Shown piece by piece: positions 44,405 through 53,347 of a DNA stretch of 64,000 nt. Position numbers and translations under genes: made by a program. The notes below the pieces were generated by a model. That model was not told the origin of the DNA, did not search any database, and saw only the letters and a list, made by a program, of their open reading frames with translations. How positions within the stretch are numbered: position 1 is the stretch's first letter; each line of letters opens with the position of its first letter. Source of the stretch: Synechocystis sp. PCC 7509 (GTDB lineage: Bacteria > Cyanobacteriota > Cyanobacteriia > Cyanobacteriales > Chroococcidiopsidaceae); assembly GCF_000332075.2 (NCBI RefSeq), contig NZ_ALVU02000001.1, positions 620,001-684,000 on the forward strand, given 5' to 3'.

Positions 44405-46228
44405 CTATTTAGCAACCGGGAGAGGCTCGTTAATCCAAATTAAAGCCTTACTATTGGGACTACCCATAGCCTTGAATTGCAAAGAGTTACTTAACTTCAA
44501 AGCGGCGGAAATATCCATTACTCGCACTTGACCCGCTACCAAACTCCCGGCAAGAAAATCGCTACCATTTACCGATAGCCGTAGCTCGGTTAAACCAGGA
44601 TTAGCATTAAGGATGTTAAATAGACCTTGTTGCTGTCCTATCCCCGTCAAAGTTGCGGCGATGGGTTTGCCAGTGCTGCTAATTAAAACAGTGGCATAGT
44701 TGGAAGTGCTAACGTTACCTGCAACATCTGTCACCTTGACTTGGAAGGCAAGAGTTTTAGAGGGGGTTGTAGGTTTGGCAGACAAGACTAAAACCGAACT
44801 TTGAGTTCCTGGGGTAAAACTAGGGGTAGTGACGGTAGTATTATTAGCGCTGCTCACCATAACAGTAGCAAGTCCTGAGCCTGGATCTTGGGCAGTCACT
44901 TGGATGGGTGCGGATAAGTTAGAGGGTGTATAAGTTACCGAAACAGTGGGGGGAGTTGTGTCTGGTAAAGGAACTGGGGTGCAGTTGTTGACCAATACCG
45001 AGACAGTGTCGGAGCTACCATTTGCCACGAATAGGTCTTGCTTATTATCGCCATTGACATCCCCTAGGGTAATAAAATTGGAATTACTTCCGGCAGCAAA
45101 GGTTTGTTGGGTTTGGAAAGTTCCGTCCCCATTGCCTTTCAATACCGAGACGTTGCTGGAGTTAGCGTTTGCGGTGACAATATCTTGCTTATTATCGCCA
45201 TTGACATCCCCTAGAGTTACAGAATTGGGAGAAGTCCCGGCGGCAAAGGTTTGTTGGGTTTGGAAAGTGCCGTCCCCATTGCCTAGCAACACCGAAACGT
45301 TGTTGGAGCTAAAGTTTGCGGTGACAATATCTTGCTTATTATCGCCATTAAGATCCCCTAGAGTGACGGAAATGGGATTACTTCCGGCGGCAAAGATTTG
45401 TTGGGCTTGGAAAGTTCCGTTTCCATTGCCTAGCAATACCGAAACGTTGTTGGAGTAAAGGTTTGCGGTGGCAATATCTTGGTTGCTATCGCCATTGACA
45501 TCCCCTAGGGTTACGGAAATGGGATTACTTCCGGCGGCAAAGGCTTGTTGGGTTTGGAAAGTACCGTCTCCATTGCCTTTCAGCACTGAGGCACTGTTGT
45601 TGCTAAAGTTTGCGGTGACAATATCTTGATTGCCATCGCCATTGATATTCCCTAGGGTTACGGAACGAGGATTAGTTGCGACGGCAAAGGTTTGTTGAGT
45701 TTGGAAGGTGCCGTTCCCATTGCCTAGCAATACAGAAACGTTGTCGGAGTAAACGTTTGCTATGACAATATCTTGGTTGCTATCGCCATTGACATACCCT
45801 AGGGTAACGGAAGTGGGAGCAGTCCCAACGGCAAAGGTTTGTTGGGTTTGGAAAGTACCGTTCCCATTGCTTTTCAATACCGAGACAGTGTCAGAGGAGT
45901 TATTTGCTACGACCATGTCTTCGTCACCATCGCTATCAATATCTCCCAGGGCTACGGAAATAGGATAAGTCCCAGTGGCGAAGGTGGTTTGGGTTTGAAA
46001 GCTAACGTTGCTGCATTGGACAAGCGCCTGTGCTTGTGCTTTTGGCATTGGTGCTTGCACCAGTAACAAGCTGCTGATTGGGACTATGGTTGCTATAAGT
46101 TTAATAGCGCGATCGCCACCATGAATATTTACCCTTCGATAAATTAGTTTGATTGAATGGGTAACAAACTTTGATTGGGATGCTGAATTTACTGAACCTG
46201 ATACAGGTATAAAATTGTTAGTTTTCAT
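44405..46228 (-). CDS. secreted VCBS/FG-GAP repeat protein
   Basis: 607 residues. A hydrophobic segment near residues 42-62 (IKLIATIVPISSLLLVQAPM) followed by AQAQA looks like a signal peptide with a long n-region, so the true start may be internal. Residues ~75-400 are seven tandem repeats of about 45 residues, each with a calcium-type loop such as DVNGDSNQDI and ending VSVLLGNGNGTFQTQQTF. A C-terminal Ig/cadherin-like domain follows (DTTPPTVSVTYTPSNLSAPIQVTAQDPGSGLATV). The blades would make a beta-propeller like integrin alpha. A surface adhesion or carbohydrate-binding role is likely but not shown. Confidence 0.85.
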   Translation of the reverse strand: MKTNNFIPVSGSVNSASQSKFVTHSIKLIYRRVNIHGGDRAIKLIATIVPISSLLLVQAPMPKAQAQALVQCSNVSFQTQTTFATGTYPISVALGDIDSDGDEDMVVANNSSDTVSVLKSNGNGTFQTQQTFAVGTAPTSVTLGYVNGDSNQDIVIANVYSDNVSVLLGNGNGTFQTQQTFAVATNPRSVTLGNINGDGNQDIVTANFSNNSASVLKGNGDGTFQTQQAFAAGSNPISVTLGDVNGDSNQDIATANLYSNNVSVLLGNGNGTFQAQQIFAAGSNPISVTLGDLNGDNKQDIVTANFSSNNVSVLLGNGDGTFQTQQTFAAGTSPNSVTLGDVNGDNKQDIVTANANSSNVSVLKGNGDGTFQTQQTFAAGSNSNFITLGDVNGDNKQDLFVANGSSDTVSVLVNNCTPVPLPDTTPPTVSVTYTPSNLSAPIQVTAQDPGSGLATVMVSSANNTTVTTPSFTPGTQSSVLVLSAKPTTPSKTLAFQVKVTDVAGNVSTSNYATVLISSTGKPIAATLTGIGQQQGLFNILNANPGLTELRLSVNGSDFLAGSLVAGQVRVMDISAALKLSNSLQFKAMGSPNSKALIWINEPLPVAK

Positions 46229-46610
46229 GGTGGTTACTGTAATAATAGGTAGGTTTTTAACCCCAAGATCGCCAAAGGTTTTAATTGGGTGCTGCCAATT
46301 TTTAGCTTTTTACAGGGAAATTTGGAGGATTTTATTAACTTTTGGCTGAGTAAGACTGATGTTTGCGATCGCACTTACCTTGCAACTAAGCATTTCTGTG
46401 TAGTTACCAGATAAACTATTGGCGGGCGATCACATTTATATACAGTCGAAAAAAGAGCAAAAAATAAACTCTAAACTATTCCTGACGAGCAAAAACGGCT
46501 TAGAGTATTTATCAGAAAGTTGCTCAAAGGCAGAGTCCGTCAGCAAGCTGGAAATATCTTTGGCTAAAATTTAAGCTACAGCGTCAAACCCTCACTGGTA
46601 GTTAGTTTCA
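46229..46610. other. intergenic region without recognised gene
   Basis: 382 bp between two minus-strand genes. It probably holds the VCBS gene promoter. A short frame near 46481-46574 reads like a charged helix (PDEQKRLRVFIRKLLKGRVR) but is too short to name; nothing else is visible. Confidence 0.5.
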
Positions 46611-46985
46611 TCAAATACCACTACCAATTAAAACTGTTGTTGAGTCACCAAAAGAGTTAGATTGAGGTATATCTAGGGCGGGGTCGCCTACACTTGAAAC
46701 ACTATTAATAGCCAAAGGAGCTAGACCTCTAATAGTAATTACCCCTGCTGATCCATAAGCAAAGGCTGTATTCTCTTCAAGAAAAGCATCGTTAAAAGCG
46801 CCAGCAAAAGCAGTTTGCTTGCCGATTGCGGCGGCAAGGGCTACCCCAGTTACGGAACCCTCAACAATTGTAAAAGCTGCACTACCTGCCGCACCACCTT
46901 CACCAGCCATTGCATTAGTAGATAGTGCTGAGATACTAGCAACAGTAGTTAGACAAACATACAAAGTTTTTGTTAGTAATTTCAT
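46611..46985 (-). CDS. small secreted protein of unknown function
   Basis: 124 residues with a good signal peptide (MKLLTKTLYVCLTTVASISALS, cleavage likely after TNAMA, residue 27). The mature part is rich in Gly, Ala, Ser and Val (GGAAGSAAFTIVEGSVTGVALAAAIG) with few charges, and has no Cys. I do not recognise a family. It may be a periplasmic or outer-layer component. A long AT-rich gap separates it from the exported 820-residue protein that diverges from it. Confidence 0.65.
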   Translation of the reverse strand: MKLLTKTLYVCLTTVASISALSTNAMAGEGGAAGSAAFTIVEGSVTGVALAAAIGKQTAFAGAFNDAFLEENTAFAYGSAGVITIRGLAPLAINSVSSVGDPALDIPQSNSFGDSTTVLIGSGI

Positions 46986-47266
46986 CTTTTTTTCCTAAAA
47001 ACTTGATCTTTAGCAACATCTTATTTTAAGAAATGGAAAAATGTCTATAACTTAATTTATTAAGCCTTCATTAATAAAAAATACTGCCTCAGTATATTCC
47101 ACATATTGCTTATTTTTTTTCTCAATAAATATGTTGTTTTAATGGTTAAAGGCGCTTTTTCAGTTTTTAGCTCTGTGAAAATACTTAGTTATTAACACAA
47201 AGTGTAAAATAATTTTATTCAAAATTTATAGGAATTATATAGTTTTCTTTAAAGTCTTCAAAAATC

Positions 47267-47361
47267 TATAGCGATCCTAAATCAACTATGAACGTTGTAG
47301 TAGGGGCGCAAAGCATTGCGCCCCTACGGATAATTTTCACTAATCAATTAGGATTGCTATA
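47267..47361. repeat. MITE-like element, most complete copy
   Basis: 95 bp bounded by inverted repeats TATAGCGATCCTAA and TTAGGATTGCTATA (14 bp, one mismatch). At the centre is a hairpin GTAGGGGCGCAA, loop AGCA, TTGCGCCCCTAC (12-bp stem). It has no coding capacity. Parts of the same element are seen at 429, 30831, 44304 and 57267. Confidence 0.78.
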
Positions 47362-47515
47362 TATCAATTGTTATATGTATATTTTTAAATAGATTTATAG
47401 AGAATAAATAATTATAAACTTACTTTCCAATTCGCCGTAGCCTGATATTATTTATTAGTGTTTAATAAATTTATTCAAGCGAATATTTCTATAAAACCTA
47501 GTGAGATTATATAGC

Positions 47516-47656
47516 TATAACAATCCTAAAGCAGTCCTTAAAAAGCTAGACGGCTTTGCCCCCTAGCCGCAAACTTGGGGGAAGCGGAATTTTAAACTCC
47601 AAGCCTGGGGAATAGGTGCAAACGAATATTTCACTAGCTCAAAACAGATTGCTATA
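47516..47656. repeat. possible TATA-ended repeat, divergent
   Basis: Starts TATAACAATCCTAAAG and ends CAGATTGCTATA, which resemble the terminal repeats of the element at 47267. The middle is different: CTAGACGGCTTTGCCCCCTA and AAACTTGGGGGAAGCGG. It may be a related non-autonomous element or a chance match. Confidence 0.4.
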
Positions 47657-47902
47657 GGAATTAAATAAAAATATAAAACTTTATTATTGTGTCACAAATT
47701 GAAAATACTAAATCTAGTTATAGTAGGTGAAAGATGTTGGTATCACTTATTATATTTTTTTGGTTATAATCATTGCCATTATAATATTTGCTAGTAGTTT
47801 TTTGAAGACCAATGAATAATTTAGGATAAGATTTTCCTTTAATCACAAATCTACTTTTCTAAAACTTACTTAAACTTAAAAATTACTTTTATAAATAAAA
47901 TT

Positions 47903-50365
47903 ATGATTGCCAAACAACTTTTTGTTACCCCTAAGTTACTTTTAAAACTTATTTACTTTAATTACTTAACTAATGGACTGAAGCCAAACAATATTAGCTT
48001 AAATTTAATAACTCATACATTTTGTAGGCTGTTATTATTAGGTCTGCCTTCAACATTACAGAGATCAAGTTTAGCTATAACTTTATTATTAATATTTACC
48101 AGTTTAAGTTTAACTAAACCTGCTTTTGGTCAAACTTCTTTGGCTTATTCTATTTTAAAGACTTCTGAATTACCACCAATTGACAATCAAATTCAACTTG
48201 CAGAAACACCAATAGACTTTTCTCCAGTTTTAGCTAATTTAGAATTAATAATACCCGCCGATCCAACGATTAAACCATCAATTCGACTAGAAAATACAAC
48301 ACCGACCCCACAAGATTCTGAATATATTATTACTCCTCGTGTTGTCCCGGATAATAAAATTAATCCTTTCACAACTGCTTTACCTCTAAATGGCATATCA
48401 ATTAGTCATTTGACCCAATGGGAAGCTCTCGGTGGTTATAATTTTGGCGAGAATCAAAATGATAGTTTTATTGTTGATGGGATTGTCAGACTTGAAAGTT
48501 CAGTTACAGAGAGTTTAACTAGAAATAATGTCTTAACTATTGATCAAAAAGGTACTTACGCTCAGTTGCGAACAGTTAGACAATTTAGAGAAGTAGATGT
48601 TACCCGCTTCGATCCTCAAACTTTAATTGGCTTACAAATTCAACTTAGCTTGACTGCTGCTTGTATTGGTGAAACGGCTTCCACTTCACAGCAATGTACC
48701 TATACGCCAGGATTAGTTACCGACAGAAACAGTATAGATCCGCAGTTTTTAGTCCCTACACGCATCAATCAAACTGCTAATGTCTTCGATATTGTTACAC
48801 CCGAATCGTTAGCGATAATTGAGCGTCCAGGCTTTCAATCTGGCGCTAATGGGCAGCAAATAGGAATAGATTTGTACTTTCCCAATGTTGGGGCGTTTCC
48901 AGGTAATACCCAAAGCGATCGCACTAGAATTGAGCGCCGAGAAACCCTTGAAGATACTCCAGCGCTGACTATTTCGGGAGTTAGACAAATTATTAAGGCT
49001 AATGACTCTGAGGCGGTAATTGCTCGTACTATTCGCGGCTGGACGGGAATATTGGAAGATGACAATACGGGTCTTAATTCTTTATGGCAATTAGGCGCTT
49101 ACTTGCTCCCGGATGTAGAACCGCAGCTTGATGGTGGGGTTAATCCTGTCAATAGTAATATCAATAAAAACTTGTTTTTGGCTGCTAATAATACTCGCGT
49201 TCCCTTAAATAGTTTTACAGCTTATCAAGCCGGAATTGGGCGATCGCCAACTCCAAAAGTACCACCTACAGATTTACGCGAACTTCCTAGTGTTAATTAC
49301 AATAGCCTTTGGGTTGGTCTTTCTCCCATTACAGAGCGTACTTTTTCTCGCAGTGTTCGGTACAATGTTACGGGTCTGCCGCGAATTCTCGCTGCTGCTG
49401 GTGGAGAAGGTGGAGTTAATTCTAATGTGGCTTTTGTCTCGGTAGTTAATAATCAAGGTTTCTCAACAGATGAGTTTCAAGATTTTTATACCCAAATTTA
49501 TTTAACATTTTTAAATCAAAATGCTGATTTTGTTAGTAGTACCAGATTGACAGAAAAAACTACTTACTATCCCCATATTAGTTTTACAGGAAATATTACA
49601 GGTTCGGAAGATGTTTTGCGCTATTATGCTGGGGTAATTCCAGCAAATAGAACTAAAGCTTATTTGGGTTTAGATTATACAAAAAATACTTCAAACGGCT
49701 GGACTTTTAATACTGGAGCTATTGGTTATCTCAATCCAGACCGCGATTATTACAGTCAATTGGTTGGGAATTTAGCTAAAAGAATTGCAATTAATAAAAA
49801 TGCCAACGTAATTTTATCAACGGCGTTTAATTATGCTTTAGATCGTGAAACAATGATTGGTAGTACCGTAATTATTTCTCCTGCTAGTTACGTTACTTTG
49901 GGTGCAAGAGCTAATGTAGGTAGGGTTTCTTTTGGTTTAACTAATTACTTTGGTGACTTACTTCCTGAATCAATTGATGATACTTTATTGGCAAATTTAG
50001 ATTTAAGAATTAGCAAAAATCTAGTTTTATCTGCTTATCTTACCCCAATTAATAATAACTCTAGCCGCAGTCGCTATGGTGCTAGTGCTAATTTACGGTT
50101 GGGCAAAAGCTACAATAGTCCTTCTTTGATTTTCCGGTGGACTAATAATGAGTATGATTTTGGTAACGACCCAGTAGGGAGAGAGTTGTTAACTACAGAT
50201 AATGTTTTTAGTGTGGTATTTAAGTTAGGTCAACCATCTAATCCTTTTGATGTAGAAACTGCGGAAAAAATTCGTCAACAAACAGAGCAAGAGGTGCAGC
50301 GATTGCGAGAATCTAATCAAGACCAAGATTTGCTACCTCCGCCCTTTCAAGCACCTGTGCCTTAA
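47903..50365 (+). CDS. large exported protein of unknown function, probable outer-membrane barrel
   Basis: 820 residues. A hydrophobic segment SLAITLLLIFTSLSLTKPAFGQ (about 57-77) fits a signal peptide after a long N-terminal extension, so the real start may be downstream of 47903. There is no Cys pattern and no known enzyme motif. The last 250 residues have alternating polar/hydrophobic strands ending in aromatic residues (TKAYLGLDYTKNTSNGWTFNTGAIGYL, LDLRISKNLVLSAYLTPI, SLIFRWTNNEYDFG), as in an outer-membrane beta-barrel, followed by a short coiled, Pro-rich tail (EQEVQRLRESNQDQDLLPPP). I do not recognise the family. Confidence 0.75.
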   Translation: MIAKQLFVTPKLLLKLIYFNYLTNGLKPNNISLNLITHTFCRLLLLGLPSTLQRSSLAITLLLIFTSLSLTKPAFGQTSLAYSILKTSELPPIDNQIQLAETPIDFSPVLANLELIIPADPTIKPSIRLENTTPTPQDSEYIITPRVVPDNKINPFTTALPLNGISISHLTQWEALGGYNFGENQNDSFIVDGIVRLESSVTESLTRNNVLTIDQKGTYAQLRTVRQFREVDVTRFDPQTLIGLQIQLSLTAACIGETASTSQQCTYTPGLVTDRNSIDPQFLVPTRINQTANVFDIVTPESLAIIERPGFQSGANGQQIGIDLYFPNVGAFPGNTQSDRTRIERRETLEDTPALTISGVRQIIKANDSEAVIARTIRGWTGILEDDNTGLNSLWQLGAYLLPDVEPQLDGGVNPVNSNINKNLFLAANNTRVPLNSFTAYQAGIGRSPTPKVPPTDLRELPSVNYNSLWVGLSPITERTFSRSVRYNVTGLPRILAAAGGEGGVNSNVAFVSVVNNQGFSTDEFQDFYTQIYLTFLNQNADFVSSTRLTEKTTYYPHISFTGNITGSEDVLRYYAGVIPANRTKAYLGLDYTKNTSNGWTFNTGAIGYLNPDRDYYSQLVGNLAKRIAINKNANVILSTAFNYALDRETMIGSTVIISPASYVTLGARANVGRVSFGLTNYFGDLLPESIDDTLLANLDLRISKNLVLSAYLTPINNNSSRSRYGASANLRLGKSYNSPSLIFRWTNNEYDFGNDPVGRELLTTDNVFSVVFKLGQPSNPFDVETAEKIRQQTEQEVQRLRESNQDQDLLPPPFQAPVP

Positions 50366-50627
50366 AAATTTTATTTTTTTAATGTTTGAAAATGCTATAG
50401 TTATTTATAATTAATAATACTAAACTGATGACTAAACAAGGTTGATGTTCAATATTCAATATTTGATAATTTAGTTTTTAGTAATCAACTAAATAAATTT
50501 TTCCACTTTTACCTAGAAAGTAGCCAACTTACGAAAAATACAAAAATATGGAGATCGGTTCTAAGTTTTATAGTGTTGATGACTTTATCTGTACTTGGTA
50601 CTAGGACTAACGCTGCCAAAAAACCAC

Positions 50628-51520
50628 GAACCTATCCCAGTAATAAAATTCTGTTAATCCAAATGTGAATTGTTGCAAGGGAAATAAAAGCATTAAAGCA
50701 GGCAGAAATTCTTTCCCATCGAACAACAAGTCTACGGTATTTCCGTTGAAACCATGCAAAGCAGCGCTCTTGTTGAAAACGAGGGACTGACATTTTTATG
50801 GGTCTACCTCGATTTCTTTTAGTTTTCCAGGCTCGCTTCGGCAACTGCGGTCTAATACCACGTTTGCGTAAAGCCGCACGCAAATCTTTGGAGTCATAGC
50901 CTTTGTCCCCAGCCAGCACTTTGACCCGTTTACGGGGTCTGCCAGGAGAATTAGTTTTGACAGTAACGCTATTCAATAGCGGCATCACTTGTTCTCTTTC
51001 ACTACCATTAGCTGCGGTCGTGCAATTAGCCAGAGGCATACCATTACCGTCGGTCAAAGTATGAATTAAAATTCCTTTGCCCTTATAGCCATAAGCAACG
51101 TCCTCACCTCCTCCTTTCCCAGGGGGAAAAAGAGCCATCGACCGCACCATGACTCCAGTTAATTAATCCTTTTTCCGAGGCGATGCCTAATATCCTTGCT
51201 TGTAGTCGCTCTAGCGTTCCATCTGCTTGCCAGCTTTTTAGCCATCGGTGGGCTGAACTTTTTGATGCCCAAACTTCTCCCTTCGGTACATCGCACCAAC
51301 GGCAGCCCGTAATCAATTGCCTTCATTAAGGTGTTGATTACATGACGGAAAGGCGCATGGGGCATTCCCCGTCCCCGTTTTTCTCCTTTCTCGCCGATCA
51401 CATCCTCAAACAACTTCCATTCTAGATCGCTTAATCCCTCAAATCTTCCCGCCATATTCTGTAGGACTTAATCACTCTGACAATTAGATTATCACCTTTT
51501 GACCTTAGTGGGATAGATTC
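50628..51520 (-). mobile_element. IS5-type insertion sequence, copy 3
   Basis: 893 bp in inverted orientation relative to copies 1 and 2, bounded by GAACCTATCCCAGTAA and, inverted, GAATCTATCCCACTAA, with AC direct repeats at 50626-50627 and 51521-51522. Practically identical to copy 2. Confidence 0.92.
50632..51455 (-). pseudogene. IS5-type transposase of copy 3, frameshifted
   Basis: Reads as copy 2: MAGRFEGLSDLEWKLFEDV from 51455, a frame change after NTLM, a second at the GSFSPW/PGKGGG junction, and the DKGYDSKD and ERCFAWFQRK motifs before the stop at 50632. One residue differs from copy 2 (MPHAPF, not MPYAPF), and the His agrees with copy 1, so copy 2 carries the newer change. Confidence 0.82.
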
Positions 51521-51825
51521 ACAGATAAGTATTACAAGTAATGAAACAATACTTGCTCAAGATTGTTCTTACAATAACCCCCGATTGAGATACGGTAGAG
51601 TAGCGACCAAAGACGGTGACGACTTATCTATTGGTTTTCGTCCCAAAGGTAAAATAATTGGTACAGTGCCTTTTGGTTAGGCGGTACTTACGGTCAAAAG
51701 AGATGCTACTAAGCAGTGAATTTATATTAATGAGCAATATCCTTATGGCTCTGCTCCAGTCCTAACACGAGGCTGGGTATCGGCTAAGTTTATCAAACCT
51801 TTAGGACGATTGACGATTTTGCGAA

Positions 51826-52017
51826 AAGCCGACAGCTTTTATTTGATTAAAATGTACGTTTCGTTTATTTGCCACGAGTCATTGGTCGAACGCAGTGATG
51901 GTCGGCATCGCTTATCTATTTCTGGACTATATTCCTGTACCCAACGAAACACCGTTGTAAAATATACCTCCCGCACTCATTTACTATCTCTGCTACTTGG
52001 CGATAGGAAAGCGGATA
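51826..52017 (-). pseudogene. IS6-family (IS240-like) transposase fragment
   Basis: On the minus strand from 52017: YPLSYRQVAEIVNE, then a frameshift, then TTVFRWVQEYSPEIDKRCRP and NDSWQINETYILIK before a stop. These match the helix-turn-helix region and the first catalytic Asp region (usually WRVDETY; here QINETY, with Asn for Asp) of IS240-type transposases. Both ends are missing. A plus-strand frame of 70 codons over the same bases is only its shadow. Confidence 0.75.
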
Positions 52018-52041
52018 ACTAAGATATCCGCTTTCCTATCG
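52001..52041. repeat. 17-bp perfect inverted repeat at the end of the IS6 fragment
   Basis: CGATAGGAAAGCGGATA, spacer ACTAAGA, TATCCGCTTTCCTATCG. Each arm encodes the YPLSYR of an IS6-type transposase when read outward, so two oppositely oriented IS6 remnants appear to meet here. Confidence 0.7.
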
Positions 52042-52131
52042 CAAAATGATTTCGGGCGAATAGTGCCGCCACTTACAGCAGTTCTTGATTAAATAGGATA
52101 CAAGTAAAGGGCAAACTTAAACGGAAGCCGA

Positions 52132-52305
52132 ATAAAAGCGTACTCTGTAGACCTGCGCCAGAAAGTTATTGATGCGTACAACCAGCCAGAGGGATCACAG
52201 CGACAACTAGCTAAAAGATTCCGAGTTAGTTTGACATTTATTGAGAATTTATTAAAACGCTATCGCACAGATGGAACAGTGGAACCCAGAGCGCATCAGG
52301 GATAA
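52132..52305 (+). pseudogene. IS630-family transposase N-terminal remnant
   Basis: Reads (ATA)KAYSVDLRQKVIDAYNQPEG, SQRQLAKRFRVSLTFIENLL, KRYRTDGTVEPRAHQG and then a stop. This is the N-terminal helix-turn-helix of IS630-type transposases; the expected ATG is ATA and everything after the HTH is missing. Not functional. Confidence 0.8.
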
Positions 52306-52361
52306 TTCGTTGATGAGAAAAATATTAAAATGATGAAAACAAATAAGTTTTGGAAATTTTG

Positions 52362-52847
52362 ATGGCGGTCAACTTAATTCAATCATTGCAGGAAATCAAA
52401 GATTTCCGAACATCTCGATGTAGACGTTATTGTTGATATTGAGAAAACTCACGGATGAATTACCTGTCGCATCGTCAAGGTCTTTAGTGAACTTAAGAAC
52501 ATTGACCTCGATTGGGTAGAAGTGCAAAGCCTTATTCAAATTGAACGCATCGGTATCCGCGTAGGCAAGAAATATCTACAGACTAACTATTACATTAGCT
52601 CCTTAGTCTCAAAAGCAATTACCTTTGCGAAGGGAATTCGCTACTCATTGGGGAATTGAAAATCGTTTGCACGCTCGTGAAAGATGTAATTTTTGGAGAA
52701 AATGCTGCCCCATTTAGTAACTACAATGCTGCCACCAATTGGTCTATTATCCGCAATATCGCGCGGAGGTCTGGCTATGATTCTCTTACCAAAGCCGAAC
52801 GATGTCTTGCTCATGATATCGATAAATTATTTTCTCTTCTAGAATGA
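52362..52847 (+). pseudogene. ISAs1-family transposase remnant, deleted and frameshifted
   Basis: Starts MAVNLIQSLQEIKDFRTSRC, then jumps across a large deletion to the C-terminal catalytic region: VFSELKNIDLDWVEVQSLIQ, GKKYLQTNYYISSLVSKAIT, HWGIENRLH in another frame, and VKDVIFGENAAPFSNYNAAT to the stop at 52847 in a third. The HWGIEN Glu is the last acid of the DDE triad. An apparent 63-codon frame at 52656 is its C-terminus. Confidence 0.8.
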
Positions 52848-52923
52848 ATTATCCCTGACTGTTGACTCGTTCCGGTATCGCATAAAATAGTAAGCACTAT
52901 GTGTTAGAGCAAAAATCAAAATT

Positions 52924-53307
52924 ATGACTATTTCTACGACACAATCAGCTTCAACGGTACAACTTGCCCCTAGCTACACTTTACCTATAGTTATTGTCAT
53001 TGTGGCGATTCCAGTATTGTTGTTGCAGATGTGGGTAGGATTGGTTTGCGCTTTATTTGGATTATTTCTGATGTTTCAAGCGGCAACAATTCGCCTACAA
53101 TTTAGCGACACCGCTTTAGATATTTATCGAGGTGAAACTTTAATTCGTTGCTTTCCCTTCACTGAGTGGCAAACTTGGCGCATATTTTGGTCATCTGTAC
53201 CAATTTTGTTTTACTTTAAAGAAGTTAAAAGTATTCATTTTCTGCCCATTTTGTTTGATCCCAAAATGCTGAAAAGCTGCTTAGAGCAACGCCTACCTAA
53301 TCAGTAA
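52924..53307 (+). CDS. DUF3119 family protein
   Basis: 127 residues, conserved in cyanobacteria and plastids. Two hydrophobic helices form a hairpin near the N-terminus (about 18-36 and 38-55: LPIVIVIVAIPVLLLQMWVG, LVCALFGLFLMFQAATIRL), followed by a PH-like cytoplasmic part TALDIYRGETLIRCFPFTEWQTWRIFWSSVPILFYFKEVKSIHFLPILFDP. No biochemical role is established. It opens a block with DUF3086 and plsY on the same strand (40-bp gap). Confidence 0.9.
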   Translation: MTISTTQSASTVQLAPSYTLPIVIVIVAIPVLLLQMWVGLVCALFGLFLMFQAATIRLQFSDTALDIYRGETLIRCFPFTEWQTWRIFWSSVPILFYFKEVKSIHFLPILFDPKMLKSCLEQRLPNQ

Positions 53308-53347
53308 TACATAAATTGTATCGATCGCCTGGCAAACTTGTTTTTAT

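Larger units (their letters stand above)
46986..47902. other. AT-rich intergenic region with two repeat elements
   Basis: 917 bp between divergent genes for exported proteins. It contains the complete MITE-like element at 47267-47361 and a second TATA-ended element at 47516-47656. No other coding frame or RNA gene was recognised; A/T runs suggest promoter or curved DNA. Confidence 0.6.
50549..51809 (+). pseudogene. secreted SH3-like protein gene, broken by an IS and two stops
   Basis: Left of the IS the plus strand reads SVLSFIVLMTLSVLGTRTNAAKKP, a signal peptide; right of it QISITSNETILAQDCSYNNPRLRYG, then FRPKGKIIGTVPFG, stop, AVLTVKRDATKQ, stop, IYINEQYPYGSAPVLTRGWV and SAKFIKPLG. Removing the IS (50628-51520) with one AC repeat joins AKKP-QISI in frame. 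The pattern IIGTVPFG...GWVSAKFIKPL is that of bacterial SH3 domains. One stop is TGA after KQ where Trp is common. No start codon is evident, so the gene is dead independent of the IS. Confidence 0.65.

Noticed and set aside
44946-45968. Plus-strand frames across the VCBS repeats
   Set aside because: Antisense shadows that repeat with the 135-bp unit.
46481-46574. Short frame reading PDEQKRLRVFIRKLLKGRVR
   Set aside because: About 30 codons, no start, no match I can name. Could be a transposase or other relic but evidence is too thin.
51810-52022. 70-codon plus-strand frame
   Set aside because: It is the shadow of the IS6 transposase fragment on the other strand.
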